A stretch of DNA of 64,000 nt from Phytohabitans aurantiacus (GCF_027923225.1 NZ_BSDI01000030.1:1-64000); one strand, 5' to 3'; shown: positions 51,622 to 60,160, numbered from the stretch's first letter. A program made the numbers and translations. Notes: a model not told the origin generated them from the letters alone.

Positions 51622-52332
51622 TCAGCCCAGGTGAAACACGCTGTACGCCTGCTTGATCACCGGGTGGGCGACGTTGCGCACGCGTACCCCGCCCGGCGTC
51701 GTGCCGCGCTCGGTGCCGGCGTGCGCGTGGCCGTGTACCGCCAGCGCGGTGGGCGCCGAATCGATGGCCTGGCCCAGCAGGTACGAGCCGAGGAACGGGT
51801 AGATCTCCGGTGGCTCGCCGGCCAGCGTGTCCGGTACCGGGGCGTAGTGGGTCAGCGCGACCCGGGTATCGCAGTCGAGCTCCCGCAGCGCGGCACCGAG
51901 CTGCTCCGCTGTGACGCTGGTCGTGCGCACGAACGCCTTCATCTCCGGCTCGCCGAACTCGCTGGCGCACCGGCCGGCGAACCCGCCACCGAAGCCCTTG
52001 GCACCGGCGATGCCGAGCGCCCCGCCGGGGGTGTCGACGACCGTACTGTCGCCCTCCAGTACCGCGATCCCGGCGTCCGTGAGCACCTTGACCACCTGCG
52101 GCACCTGGTCGCAGTGGTGGTCGTGGTTGCCCAGGACGGCCACCACGGGCACGCCGAGCCCGCCGAACTCGGCGGCGACGCACCGCGCCTCGGACTCGGT
52201 GCCGTGGCGGGTGAGGTCGCCGGCGAGCAGCAGCACGTCGGCCTGCTCGGGCAGGCGATCCAGGGCGGGTCGGAACCGGCCGACGACGTCCTGGTCCATG
52301 TGTACGTCGCCGACCGCGGCTACGCGGATCAT
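51622..52332 (-). CDS. Metallophosphoesterase
   Basis: 236 residues with the full calcineurin-like motif set: GDVHMD, AGDLTRHG, LGNHDHH, and two later His blocks, LTHYAPV and VHGHAHAG. These bind a dinuclear metal centre. The family cleaves phosphomonoesters or diesters; the substrate is unknown. ATG 52332 overlaps the stop of the BON-like gene by four bases. It is the third gene of NTase - BON-like - phosphoesterase, an arrangement that suggests addition and removal of a nucleotide or phosphate. Confidence 0.9.
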   Translation of the reverse strand: MIRVAAVGDVHMDQDVVGRFRPALDRLPEQADVLLLAGDLTRHGTESEARCVAAEFGGLGVPVVAVLGNHDHHCDQVPQVVKVLTDAGIAVLEGDSTVVDTPGGALGIAGAKGFGGGFAGRCASEFGEPEMKAFVRTTSVTAEQLGAALRELDCDTRVALTHYAPVPDTLAGEPPEIYPFLGSYLLGQAIDSAPTALAVHGHAHAGTERGTTPGGVRVRNVAHPVIKQAYSVFHLG

Positions 52333-52574
52333 GGAAGCTCCTCCGCCTCGGTCGGGGCATTCGCCCGGGTGACACCGATGTCGACCGACAACGGGACGTC
52401 CGGGAAGCTTTCGTGTACCAGGCGCAGGATCTCGTCGCGGCGCTGGCGGCTCTCCACCTCGCCGCACAGCACGAGCACCCGCTCCCGGCGTACCACCTTG
52501 ATGCCCTGTTCGGCGAGGCCACCATGCTCGGTGAGCAGGCGCTGGACGGCGGCCTCGGTGTATTCGTCGATCAT
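52329..52574 (-). CDS. Small BON-like domain protein
   Basis: 81 residues. The predicted order beta-alpha-beta-beta with VVRRERVLVLCGEVESRQRRDEI resembles one BON domain, a fold that binds phospholipids or nucleotides, here without a signal peptide. It is coupled to both neighbours by 4-bp overlaps (ATGA at each side). The function is unknown; it could be an adaptor for the phosphoesterase or nucleotidyltransferase. Confidence 0.7.
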   Translation of the reverse strand: MIDEYTEAAVQRLLTEHGGLAEQGIKVVRRERVLVLCGEVESRQRRDEILRLVHESFPDVPLSVDIGVTRANAPTEAEELP

Positions 52575-53143
52575 GACGACGGCTCCTTCTGTGGCACCAC
52601 CTCGAGCCGGTCGAGCAGCACCAGGAACGCTTCCGCGTACGGCGACGCGGCGGTCTCCTTGCGCACCTGGTCCCAGTCGATCTGCTCGCGCAGCGACCGG
52701 GCGAGCGGCAGCCCGCGCGCGAAGTCGCAGTAGTGCTGCGAGTAACTGAGCAGCTTGTGGACCATCAGGTTCGTGGCCGACAGGCAGGGCATCTGGATCG
52801 CGTCCACCGGCCGGATCACACCGCCGGACAGCGTCTCGTCGGTCACCGGTGTCTCGATGGGGCGGTGGATCAGGTCCACCATGTGCCCGTGCTCGTCGTA
52901 CACCTTGACCAGCCAGTCCTCGGGCGGCCGCTCGGCGGTGAAGCCGGCGGCCACCAGCGCCTCCAGCGCCCCATCGACGTCGCGTTCCCGGATGAGGAAG
53001 TCGACGTCGTGGTCGCCGGAGTGCCCACCGTGCGCGTAGACGGCGAAGCTTCCGCCGAGAACGAACGGCACATCCGCCAGTTTCAGGGTGGCGGCAACGC
53101 GCTTCAGGGTCTTGAGCAGGCCTACGTCAACGCCATTGGTCAT
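52571..53143 (-). CDS. Nucleotidyltransferase-fold protein
   Basis: 190 residues. FVLGGSFAVYAHGG followed by DHDVDFLI gives the polymerase-beta-like pattern GG-S with Asp46 and Asp48, and MVDLIHRP adds the third acidic residue. It resembles stand-alone MNT/AbiEii-like enzymes that transfer NMP to proteins or RNA. A HEPN partner, usual for toxin-antitoxin MNT systems, is absent; the partners are a BON-like protein and a phosphoesterase. ATG 53143 is used. The sigma factor gene upstream ends 36 bp before it on the same strand. Confidence 0.8.
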   Translation of the reverse strand: MTNGVDVGLLKTLKRVAATLKLADVPFVLGGSFAVYAHGGHSGDHDVDFLIRERDVDGALEALVAAGFTAERPPEDWLVKVYDEHGHMVDLIHRPIETPVTDETLSGGVIRPVDAIQMPCLSATNLMVHKLLSYSQHYCDFARGLPLARSLREQIDWDQVRKETAASPYAEAFLVLLDRLEVVPQKEPSS

Positions 53144-53179
53144 CAGCTACGAATACCCGTGGGCGATCTATTTCACACA

Positions 53180-53980
53180 CTATGCCGCGTCTTCACCCAG
53201 CTGGCCGCGGAGCTTGACGAGCGCGCGGGCGAGCAGCCGCGAGACGTGCATCTGGGACACGCCGATCTGCTCCGCGATCTGCGACTGGGTCATGTTGCCG
53301 TAGAACCGCAGCGTCAGGATGCGCTGCTCGCGCTGGTCGAGCGTCGCGAGCGCGGGACCGAGCGCGACCCGCAATTCGGCGAGCTCGAACTCCGCGTCGG
53401 TGCTGCCGAGCAGGTCGCCCAGCTCGGTGGCGCGATCGCCGTCGCTGGTCGGCGTCGACAGCGACACCGCGTTGTACGCGCGGGCGCCCTCCAGCCCTTC
53501 CAGCACCGCTTCTTCGCTGATCCCGAGGTGCGCGGAGAGGTCGGCGACCGTCGGCGAACGACCGAGCGACTGGAGCAGCGTGCTGGTCGCCTCGGAGATC
53601 GACAGGCGCAGCTCCTGCAGCCGGCGCGGCACGCGGATGTCCCAGGTGCGGTCCCGGAAGTGGCGCTTGATCTCGCCGATGATGGTCGGGATCGCGTAGG
53701 CGGCGAACTCGACACCACGCTCGGGGTCGAACTTGTCGACCGCCTTGATGAGGCCGACGGTGGCGGTCTGCACGAGGTCGTCGAGCGGCTCGCCGCGTCC
53801 GGAGAAGCGATTCGCCAGGTGGTTGGCCAGCGGGAGCCAGCTCTCGATCACCTGATCGCGGACCCGGGCCCGGGACGGGTGGCCCGCGGGCAGGGAAGTC
53901 ATGGTTGCCAGCAGGTTGCTGGCGCTATCGGCAAGGCTCCGCTCGTCGAGCGGCGTGGTCGGCACAGTCTTGGTCGGCAC
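53180..53980 (-). CDS. Group 3 (SigB/SigF type) RNA polymerase sigma factor
   Basis: 266 residues, the usual size for stress sigma factors. Region 2 is at about residues 45-110 (DLVQTATVGLIKAVDKFDPERGVEFAAYAIPTIIGEIKRHFRD), region 3 about 120-175, and region 4 at about 205-262 with the helix-turn-helix MTQSQIAEQIGVSQMHVSRLLARAL. GTG 53980 has AGGGGGG seven bases upstream; the 13 codons before it are not needed. Such factors are normally held by an anti-sigma; none is adjacent. Confidence 0.93.
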   Translation of the reverse strand: MPTKTVPTTPLDERSLADSASNLLATMTSLPAGHPSRARVRDQVIESWLPLANHLANRFSGRGEPLDDLVQTATVGLIKAVDKFDPERGVEFAAYAIPTIIGEIKRHFRDRTWDIRVPRRLQELRLSISEATSTLLQSLGRSPTVADLSAHLGISEEAVLEGLEGARAYNAVSLSTPTSDGDRATELGDLLGSTDAEFELAELRVALGPALATLDQREQRILTLRFYGNMTQSQIAEQIGVSQMHVSRLLARALVKLRGQLGEDAA

Positions 53981-54167
53981 GGCGGTCCCCCCTGTAAGGC
54001 AGTTGCGGACACGGGCCAAAAAGCGACACGCATTGGCTGATCAGATATCGACCATAAACCAGAAGTGCATGGGAAATCTAGCCGAAAGGACGATGGATAA
54101 GTGGTTCGAAAAGGGTAAAAGGGACTATTTGCCAATAGGTGGCATCGTCTCGGTACCGTTGGTTGGC

Positions 54168-54845
54168 ATGGTTCTCCCCGCCCATCCGGTCCGCCGTCCG
54201 CGCATCGTGGCGCTCGTCGGCGTCGACGGCTCGGGCAAGACCACCCAGGCCCATCGACTCGCCGCCGAGCTGACCGATCGCGGCATCCCCGCTCACTACT
54301 GGCAGAACGCCGGTGGCCGCCGCTGGTTCGGGCGGCTGGCCCGGCACCTGGGACGGCGCGACGCCCAGGGTCTGCTTGGCCGCACCGGCCTGCTCTGGGT
54401 CGAGTCGCTGCTGCGCTGGCTCGCGATCGCGCGGGCGCTGCTGCGCTCGGTGCTCACCGGGCAGGTGGCGGTCATGGACCGGTATGCGGTGTGCCAGTAC
54501 GCGAGCATCCGCACCCAGGTCGGCGGCGGCCGTGGTGAGTGGCTGGCGCGACTGGCGTACGCGGTGTTCCCGCCGCCTGACGTGACGTTTCTGCTCGACG
54601 TGCGCCCCGGTGAGGCGTACCAGCGGATCGAACTGCGCGGCACCGACCACGAGACCGTCGACTACCTCGCGGCGGCGAGCGCGGCGTACCGGTCGCTTCC
54701 GGAGTACCCGACATTTCGGGCGATCGACGCCAACGGCACCCCGGATCAGGTGACCCGCCGGATCCACGAGCAGCTGGGCCTCGCGGATCTGGAGTTCTCA
54801 GGCTCTGCCGTAGACCGGAACAGCCGCGCCGCTGGTCGGCCCTGA
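54168..54845 (+). CDS. Thymidylate kinase-like P-loop protein
   Basis: 225 residues. GVDGSGKTTQAHRLAAEL is the P-loop near residue 17, MDRYAVCQY is the DRY/DRx motif of thymidylate kinases, and VTFLLDVRPGEAYQRIELRGTDHE corresponds to the lid. It is divergent from the typical dTMP kinase, so its substrate may be another nucleotide or a sugar nucleotide. ATG 54168 has only weak upstream pairing. It is divergent from the sigma gene. The last 48 bases overlap the convergent SDR gene. Confidence 0.8.
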   Translation: MVLPAHPVRRPRIVALVGVDGSGKTTQAHRLAAELTDRGIPAHYWQNAGGRRWFGRLARHLGRRDAQGLLGRTGLLWVESLLRWLAIARALLRSVLTGQVAVMDRYAVCQYASIRTQVGGGRGEWLARLAYAVFPPPDVTFLLDVRPGEAYQRIELRGTDHETVDYLAAASAAYRSLPEYPTFRAIDANGTPDQVTRRIHEQLGLADLEFSGSAVDRNSRAAGRP

Positions 54846-55478
54846 TTCGTCGCTGGCCAGGTACCGGATGATCGGTGCGATCTCCTCCGGCTGTACCCAC
54901 CGGGAGTGGTCGGCGTCCGGCTGCGCGGCCCGGTTGGCCGGGGTGTCGATCACGCTCGGCAGCACGGTGTTGCACCGCACGCCCTTCTGCCGGTACTCGG
55001 CCGCGACCGCCCCCGCGAACGCGAGCACCGCCGCCTTCGCGGTGATGTAGCCGGCCGCGCCCGGGAACGGCGCGACGGCCGCGCGCGACGACACGCACAC
55101 CACCGCGCCTCCGCCGGCCGCCAGCAGGTGCGGCAGCGCGGCGTGGGTCACGAGGTAGGTGGCGCGCAGGTTGAGCGTGAGCATCGCCTCGAACGCCTCG
55201 TACGGCGTCTCGTGCACCAGCCCCGTCGACGCGTACCCGCCGACGAGATTGACGACCGCCCGCAACGGCGCGGCGGCCTCGCCCGCGGCGGTGGACACCG
55301 CTTCCTCGACCGCCCCCGGGTCATTCAGGTCGGCGATCACATATGTCGCGTCGCCCTTTTCCTCGGTTGCCGAGCGCACGGGCGCGACGACCCGCCAGCC
55401 CGCCGCGGCGAACGCGGTCGTGACCGCTCTGCCGAGCCCACCCGTGCCGCCGGTGACCAGCACCGTCCTGTCTGACAT
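54798..55478 (-). CDS. Short-chain dehydrogenase/reductase
   Basis: 226 residues. VTGGTGGLG is the cofactor loop, NLVGG replaces NNAG, and the catalytic set is Ser in CVSSRAAVAPF with Tyr and Lys in YITAK. YxxxK is intact. Residues near the C-terminus (SGAAVPVYGRA) are typical of classical SDRs. The substrate is unknown. The start ATG 55478 is two residues before the first strand. The 3' end overlaps the kinase-like gene on the other strand. Confidence 0.9.
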   Translation of the reverse strand: MSDRTVLVTGGTGGLGRAVTTAFAAAGWRVVAPVRSATEEKGDATYVIADLNDPGAVEEAVSTAAGEAAAPLRAVVNLVGGYASTGLVHETPYEAFEAMLTLNLRATYLVTHAALPHLLAAGGGAVVCVSSRAAVAPFPGAAGYITAKAAVLAFAGAVAAEYRQKGVRCNTVLPSVIDTPANRAAQPDADHSRWVQPEEIAPIIRYLASDESGPTSGAAVPVYGRA

Positions 55479-55602
55479 GGGTCACACCGTATCGCCGGAC
55501 CGGATGAGCCGAATGTGGTAGGCGAATGGCACGGTCAGATAGCTATTCTGGCGCCCACGCACGCCCAGTTGGGCGTACCTTCTCAGTACTCGACAGTCAC
55601 GG

Positions 55603-55635
55603 TTGACGGTCCGGGCATTCTGAAAGTAAGTTTCA
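55603..55635 (+). promoter_or_regulatory. murQ-operon promoter with RpiR-type dyad
   Basis: TTGACG (55603) and TAAGTT (55627) are 18 bases apart. The perfect dyad tgaaa-gtaag-tttca (55621-55635) overlaps the -10. The GTG start of the regulator follows seven bases after the -10, so the message is probably leaderless. Autoregulation by the RpiR protein is likely. Confidence 0.55.
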
Positions 55636-55638
55636 TCC

Positions 55639-56553
55639 GTGGCGAAGACGACGAAGGTTTCTGCGACACACGAGTCAAGCGGGCTGATTGTTCACATCAG
55701 CGGCCTGCTGCCGTCGTTGTCGCCGGCCGAGCAGCGCGTCGCTCGTCTCGTCGTGGCCGATCCCGCCGACGCCGCGCGCCGCACCATCACCGACCTCGCC
55801 ACCGCCGCCGAGACCTCCGAGGCCACCGTCATCCGGTTCTGCCGGTCGGTCGGCATGGAGGGATACCCGCAGCTGCGCATCCGCCTCGCGGCCGAGGCCG
55901 CCCGCCGGGTCGAGCCGCCGGACGCCCGGGTCGTCGGCGGTGACATCCCGCCCGGCGCCGACCTGGCCCAGATCATCGCCACGATCTCGTTCAACGACGC
56001 GCGCGCTGTCGAGGAGACCGCCGAGCAACTCGACCCCGCCGTGTGCGAGCAGGTCGTCGACGCCATCACCGCCGCCGGTCGCGTCGACGTGTACGGCGCC
56101 GCCGCCAGCGGGTTCGTCGCCTCCGACTTCCAGCAGAAGCTGCACCGCATCGGCCGCACCGCGTTCTACTGGCCCGACATACACATGGCGCTCACCTCCG
56201 CCGCGCTGCTGGGCAAGGGCGACGTCGCGATCGGTATCTCGCACACCGGCACCACCTCCGACGTGATCGAGGTGTTGCAGCAGGCAAAGGCGCGCGGGGC
56301 CACCACGGTGGCGCTGACCAATTTCCCGCGCTCGCCGATCACGGATACCGCGGACTTCGTGCTCACCACGGCGGCCCGCGAGACCACGTACCGCTCCGGG
56401 GCGATGGCCAGCCGGTTGGCGCAGCTGACCGTCATCGACTGCCTCTTCGTCGGCGTCGCCGCCCGTAACCGGACCAAGGCACGCCGGGCGCTGGAGGTCA
56501 CCGCCGAGGCGGTACAGCCCCATCGGGTGACCTCCGCACGGCGGTCGCGTTGA
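55639..56553 (+). CDS. RpiR/MurR-family regulator
   Basis: 304 residues. An N-terminal helix-turn-helix of RpiR type (LSPAEQRVARLVVADPADAARRTITDLATAAETSEATVIRFCRSVGMEGYPQLR) is joined to a SIS sugar-phosphate domain (GRVDVYGAAASGFVASDF and DVAIGISHTGTTSDVIEVL). It is coupled to murQ, whose substrate MurNAc-6-phosphate is the likely effector. GTG 55639 lacks a ribosome site, in line with a leaderless message. The stop TGA overlaps the TTG of murQ by four bases. Confidence 0.93.
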   Translation: MAKTTKVSATHESSGLIVHISGLLPSLSPAEQRVARLVVADPADAARRTITDLATAAETSEATVIRFCRSVGMEGYPQLRIRLAAEAARRVEPPDARVVGGDIPPGADLAQIIATISFNDARAVEETAEQLDPAVCEQVVDAITAAGRVDVYGAAASGFVASDFQQKLHRIGRTAFYWPDIHMALTSAALLGKGDVAIGISHTGTTSDVIEVLQQAKARGATTVALTNFPRSPITDTADFVLTTAARETTYRSGAMASRLAQLTVIDCLFVGVAARNRTKARRALEVTAEAVQPHRVTSARRSR

Positions 56554-57473
56554 CGGCGGATACGGACGGCCGACCCGTCGTCCGTATCGGCTCGCCCACC
56601 GAACTGCGAAACCCAAGCAGCGAAGACCTGGACCTGATGTCGACCCGCGAGGTGCTCGGGGTCATCAACGAGGCCGACCAGGCTGTGCCGCTGGCGGTCT
56701 CGGCGGTACTCGACGAGGTCGCCGCGGCGGTCGACCTGGCTGTCGCCGCGATCAGGGGCGGGCACCGCGTGCACTACTTCGGCGCCGGCACGTCCGGTCG
56801 ACTCGGCGTGCTCGACGTGGCGGAGCTCGCGCCCACGTTCAACACGCCGCCCGACTGGTTCCGCGCCCACCTCGCCGGCGGGCCCGAGGCGACCCACCAC
56901 GCGGTCGAGGACGCGGAGGACGACGAGGCGGCCGGGGCCAGCGAGGCGGCCGCCTCGGTACGCGCCGGTGACCTCGTCGTGGGCCTGGCCGCCAGCGGTC
57001 GCACGCCGTACGTGCTGGGCGCACTGCGCACCGCGCGGGCCAACGGCGCGTCCTGCGCCCTCGTCGCCGCCGACCCGGGTGCGGCGGCCGCCGCCGAGGT
57101 AGACGTCTTCATCGGCGTCGACACCGGTCCCGAGGTCATCACCGGCTCCACCCGGATGAAGGCCGCCACCGCGCAGAAGCTCGTGCTGAACGCGTTCTCC
57201 ACCGCGGTCATGGTCCGCCTCGGCCGCGTGTACTCGAACCTGATGATCGACTTAGTCGCCACCAACGCGAAGCTGCGCGGCCGGATGATCTCGATCCTCA
57301 TGGCCGCGACCGACCGGAGCGAAGAGGACTGCCGGCGGGCGCTCGCCGAGGCGGGTGGCGACCTCAAGATCGCACTCGTGACTCTGGTGTCCGGCGCCGA
57401 CGTCGCTGGCGCCAAGGCGGCGCTGGGACGGTCCGCGGGCCATGTTCGAGGCGCCCTCACTCACCTCGCATAG
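56550..57473 (+). CDS. murQ: N-acetylmuramic acid 6-phosphate etherase
   Basis: 307 residues, the family length. It cleaves the lactyl ether of MurNAc-6-phosphate to GlcNAc-6-phosphate and D-lactate in peptidoglycan recycling. HYFGAGTSGRLGVLDVAELAPTFN is the SIS substrate loop with the catalytic Glu region, EDDEAAGASEAA is the second acidic segment, and GPEVITGSTRMKAATAQKLVLN is the typical downstream block. TTG 56550 overlaps the regulator stop (TTGA). The D-lactate released could be used elsewhere; the lut operon is in this window but handles L-lactate. Confidence 0.96.
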   Translation: MTADTDGRPVVRIGSPTELRNPSSEDLDLMSTREVLGVINEADQAVPLAVSAVLDEVAAAVDLAVAAIRGGHRVHYFGAGTSGRLGVLDVAELAPTFNTPPDWFRAHLAGGPEATHHAVEDAEDDEAAGASEAAASVRAGDLVVGLAASGRTPYVLGALRTARANGASCALVAADPGAAAAAEVDVFIGVDTGPEVITGSTRMKAATAQKLVLNAFSTAVMVRLGRVYSNLMIDLVATNAKLRGRMISILMAATDRSEEDCRRALAEAGGDLKIALVTLVSGADVAGAKAALGRSAGHVRGALTHLA

Positions 57474-57748
57474 TGTGCCGCGCCACGGGTAAGCCCTGAA
57501 CAAGCGCTGAACCACCGACGGCGTACGTCCGTACTGTGAAGTGACGAGGATCGCAGACAGGTAGTGAGCCGGATCGCTGTGCGGGCCAGCACCAGGTGAT
57601 GTCATCGACTGGGCGAAACGTGCACAGTGGCCGTCCAATCCGCCCCGAGGTTGTAACCGAATCCCTTGATAGAGCGCAGTGCACAGCAAGTACGCACCGG
57701 GCTCTCAGCTATTACTCAGGCATTCGTGACACTTTCGACTCACGAGAC

Positions 57749-57774
57749 GGAATCCCAAGCGCGTCTCAACTGTT
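57749..57774 (+). promoter_or_regulatory. Sigma-R/SigH-type promoter
   Basis: GGAAT at 57749-57753, 18 bases, then GTTG at 57772. This matches the GGAAT-N18-GTT consensus of sigma-R (Streptomyces) and SigH (mycobacteria), the thiol-stress sigma factors. It lies about 50 bases upstream of the sigma factor gene. The rest of the 351-bp gap (57474-57824) shows no gene. Confidence 0.75.
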
Positions 57775-57824
57775 GTGTAGGTGTCAGCACCGCGGGGGAT
57801 AGCGGAGGTTACGGGGGAGGGCTG

Positions 57825-58826
57825 ATGAACGTCGGGACAGCAGGTAACAAGGCAAGTGGTGCGAGCGAGGGGATCGTGAGCGACGTGGAAAGCAATGTGG
57901 TGATGCGCACGGATGAGGTCGCCGAGGAGCGCGACCTGGTCGGCGTCTATCTGCACGAGATCTCACGCACGCCGCTGCTCGACGCCGCAACAGAGGTAGA
58001 CCTCTCCAAGGCGATTGAGGCCGGACTGTACGCGGAGCACCTCCTCGACGAGGAGCGGGTTCCGCAGGGCGTGGGCCGTGAAGAGCTGGAGCGCCTCGTC
58101 ATCGAGGGCGAGCGCGCCAAGGATCTGTTCATCCGCGCCAACCTACGGCTGGTGGTGTCGATCGCGCGGCGATACGTGCGGTCCGGCATGCCGATGCTCG
58201 ACCTGATTCAGGAGGGCAACACCGGTCTGGTGCGCGCGGTGGAGAAGTTCGACTACGAGCGCGGGTTCAAGTTCTCGACGTACGCCACGTGGTGGATCCG
58301 CCAGGCGATCAGCCGGGCGATCGCGCAGCAGGAGCGCACCGTGCGGTTGCCGGTGCACCTGGTCGAAGACGTCAACCGGATGCGCAACGTCGCCCGACAG
58401 CTCACCCGTGAGCTGGGCAGCGACCCGGAGCCCGAGCAGATCGCGGTCGCGCTGGGCGTGCCCGTCGAGCGGGTGCACGAGCTGGTGCGCTGGTCGCAGG
58501 ACACCGTGTCGCTCGACACGCCGGTCGGCGACGACGGCGACACCAACCTCGGCGACCTGGTGGCCGACAGCGACGCCCCGTCGCCGGAAGACATCGTGCT
58601 CACCGGTCTGGAGCGGCAGCGCATCGAGGGTCTGCTCAACCACCTCGACGACCGGTCGGCCGGCATCATGCGTGCCCGGTACGGGCTCGAAGACGGCCGG
58701 GAGCACTCGCTCACCGAGGTGGCGTCGCGGTTCTCGCTTTCGCGCGAACGCATCCGGCAGCTTGAGATCCAGGCGCTCGGCCGGCTCCGCGAGCTGGCCC
58801 GTGCCGAGGGCCTTCAGGCGGCATAA
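57825..58826 (+). CDS. Principal-like sigma factor (HrdD/SigB type)
   Basis: 333 residues. Region 1.2 is RDLVGVYLHEISRTPLL, region 2 is NLRLVVSIARRYVRSGMPMLDLIQEGNTGLVRAVEKFDYERGFKFSTYATWWIRQAISRAI, and region 4 has SLTEVASRFSLSRERIRQLEIQALGRLRE. The long acidic N-terminal region 1.1 of the essential sigma-70 is absent, so this is a group 2 factor. ATG 57825 has GGGGGAGG upstream; the longer reading from 57666 would start inside the promoter. Transcription from a sigma-R-type promoter matches hrdD of Streptomyces and sigB of mycobacteria. Confidence 0.93.
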   Translation: MNVGTAGNKASGASEGIVSDVESNVVMRTDEVAEERDLVGVYLHEISRTPLLDAATEVDLSKAIEAGLYAEHLLDEERVPQGVGREELERLVIEGERAKDLFIRANLRLVVSIARRYVRSGMPMLDLIQEGNTGLVRAVEKFDYERGFKFSTYATWWIRQAISRAIAQQERTVRLPVHLVEDVNRMRNVARQLTRELGSDPEPEQIAVALGVPVERVHELVRWSQDTVSLDTPVGDDGDTNLGDLVADSDAPSPEDIVLTGLERQRIEGLLNHLDDRSAGIMRARYGLEDGREHSLTEVASRFSLSRERIRQLEIQALGRLRELARAEGLQAA

Positions 58827-58842
58827 CCAGAGCAATCAACAA

Positions 58843-58880
58843 CGAGCGGCCGGCGCCTAGTTTGGGGCGCCGGCCGCTCG
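58843..58880. terminator. Bidirectional hairpin terminator
   Basis: The perfect 15-bp arms cgagcggccggcgcc and ggcgccggccgctcg enclose an eight-base loop. It lies between the sigma factor and the convergent glycosylase gene. Part of the right arm is repeated at 58886 (ggggcgccggccgct), a possible second hairpin partner. Confidence 0.75.
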
Positions 58881-58907
58881 TGTGTGGGGCGCCGGCCGCT
58901 TGCCTGT

Positions 58908-59834
58908 CTACGCCGGGGCGGGCTCGGGCAGCCAGCTTCGTGCGGTGCGGGCCGTGTAGGCCCACCAACCCACCCAGCGCCCGTAGCGCTCTCGCAACTC
59001 GGCGGCGGTCGGCGCCGGCTCGCCATAGACCGCCGTGGCGGCCGCCTCGAACTGCGCCATGTCGAGCGGGGCGTCGTCGGGGCGCCCCAGCACCCGCAGC
59101 AGCAGCCCGTGCGCCGTGAACGCGCCGATCCCCGGCACCGCGAGCAGAGCCTTCCGCACATCGCCGTACGCCCCGGTGCGCAGCCACTCCTCGTCGAGCG
59201 CCAGCACGCCTTCGACCACCTCACGCACGCGGCGCAGGCGCTGGCGATTGCCCGCGTATCGCAGCAACTCCTCGTCGGTGAGCGCCGCCACGGCGGCCAG
59301 CGACGGAAACGCGACGTGGCGCACACCGTCGACCTCCAGCGCCGGACCGTGCTCGGCGGCCAGCCGGCGCTTGCGGGCCGCGGCGAACCACTGCGTGCTC
59401 CGCTGGGTCAGCGCGAAATACACGGCACCCTCGGCGAGTGACGCGAATCGCACCTGGTGCAAACCGTGGGCGGCGCTCAGAAGCGGCGCCATCGCCGGAT
59501 CGCTCCCGGCGGCGGCCAGGAAGCCGGACATGTCGTCGTCGAGGCTCAGCCAGCGAGTGACGTCGCTCTCTAAAATCGCGAGCTGGGCGGCGTCGGGTGG
59601 CTCCGCGCCGTAGACGGTCATCTCCACGCCGGCGTCGGCCGGTGCGATCTCGACCACAACCGCCTTGTCGGCGCCGCCTCCCTGGACGCGGAACGCCTTG
59701 CGGACCCGGCCTTCGAGGATCTGGTGGTCGGCGGCGCAGGGCGCGAAGCCCGCCAGCGCGCGCAGGGACATCTCGAACGAGTAGGGCGCGGTGGCGGGAA
59801 GCACAGCGCGGTGCACCACGGTCACATCAGTCAT
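58908..59834 (-). CDS. AlkA-type DNA-3-methyladenine glycosylase
   Basis: 308 residues. The HhH-GPD part reads LLAVPGIGAFTAHGLLLRVLGRPDDAPLDM, a helix-hairpin-helix followed by the Gly/Pro loop and the catalytic Asp in PLDM. The N-terminal 100 residues fit the AlkA-type domain, and QQVSVRQAARI of AlkA is replaced by HQVRFASLAEGAVYFALTQR. It would excise alkylated purines. ATG 59834 (MTDVTVVHR) is used. The start follows a GC-rich gap with a family B palindrome. Confidence 0.85.
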   Translation of the reverse strand: MTDVTVVHRAVLPATAPYSFEMSLRALAGFAPCAADHQILEGRVRKAFRVQGGGADKAVVVEIAPADAGVEMTVYGAEPPDAAQLAILESDVTRWLSLDDDMSGFLAAAGSDPAMAPLLSAAHGLHQVRFASLAEGAVYFALTQRSTQWFAAARKRRLAAEHGPALEVDGVRHVAFPSLAAVAALTDEELLRYAGNRQRLRRVREVVEGVLALDEEWLRTGAYGDVRKALLAVPGIGAFTAHGLLLRVLGRPDDAPLDMAQFEAAATAVYGEPAPTAAELRERYGRWVGWWAYTARTARSWLPEPAPA

Positions 59835-60160
59835 GCCCCGAGCGTCCAAACCGGGTACGACACTTTCCAACCCCGCGACACGCCGGCAACAACCCCCCGC
59901 ACGGCGGGGGTCGTGGGAACGCGGAGGGTGAGGCCGCGGGAGCAACGGCTAGGACCCCGGCGGACGCCGCGGCAGCTCAAAATCCCGAGATCTTGGAGGG
60001 TTTGGCGGCGCGCCGATCAAGGGCGATCGCAAGGATCAAGGGCAAACGCGCGCGGTTTAGAGATCGAACCACGTGCGTTTGCCCTTGATCGACGGCGCGG
60101 GGCGGCGCGGGGCCGCGGGCGTCGCCGCGAGGCGCGCGTGGCGCGCCCGCGGCGGCGCGG
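59835..60160. other. Non-coding gap with family B palindrome
   Basis: 326 bases without a convincing gene. It contains the upstream region of the glycosylase, an isolated half-site gatcaagggcgatcgc at 60015, the complete family B palindrome, and a GC-rich tail after the NlpC/P60 gene. Confidence 0.6.
60034..60090. repeat. Family B 57-bp palindrome, copy 2
   Basis: Arms gatcaagggcaaacgc and gcgtttgcccttgatc with an asymmetric centre (tttagagatcgaac). It aligns over its whole length with the reverse complement of copy 1. It lies 70 bases after the NlpC/P60 gene. Confidence 0.85.

Noticed and set aside
53901..54167. N-terminal extension of the thymidylate kinase-like protein
   Set aside because: It would read antisense through the start of the sigma factor gene; the P-loop lies at a normal distance from ATG 54168.
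57666..57824. N-terminal extension of the principal-like sigma factor
   Set aside because: It covers the sigma-R-type promoter and has no sigma region 1.1 character; ATG 57825 has a strong ribosome site.
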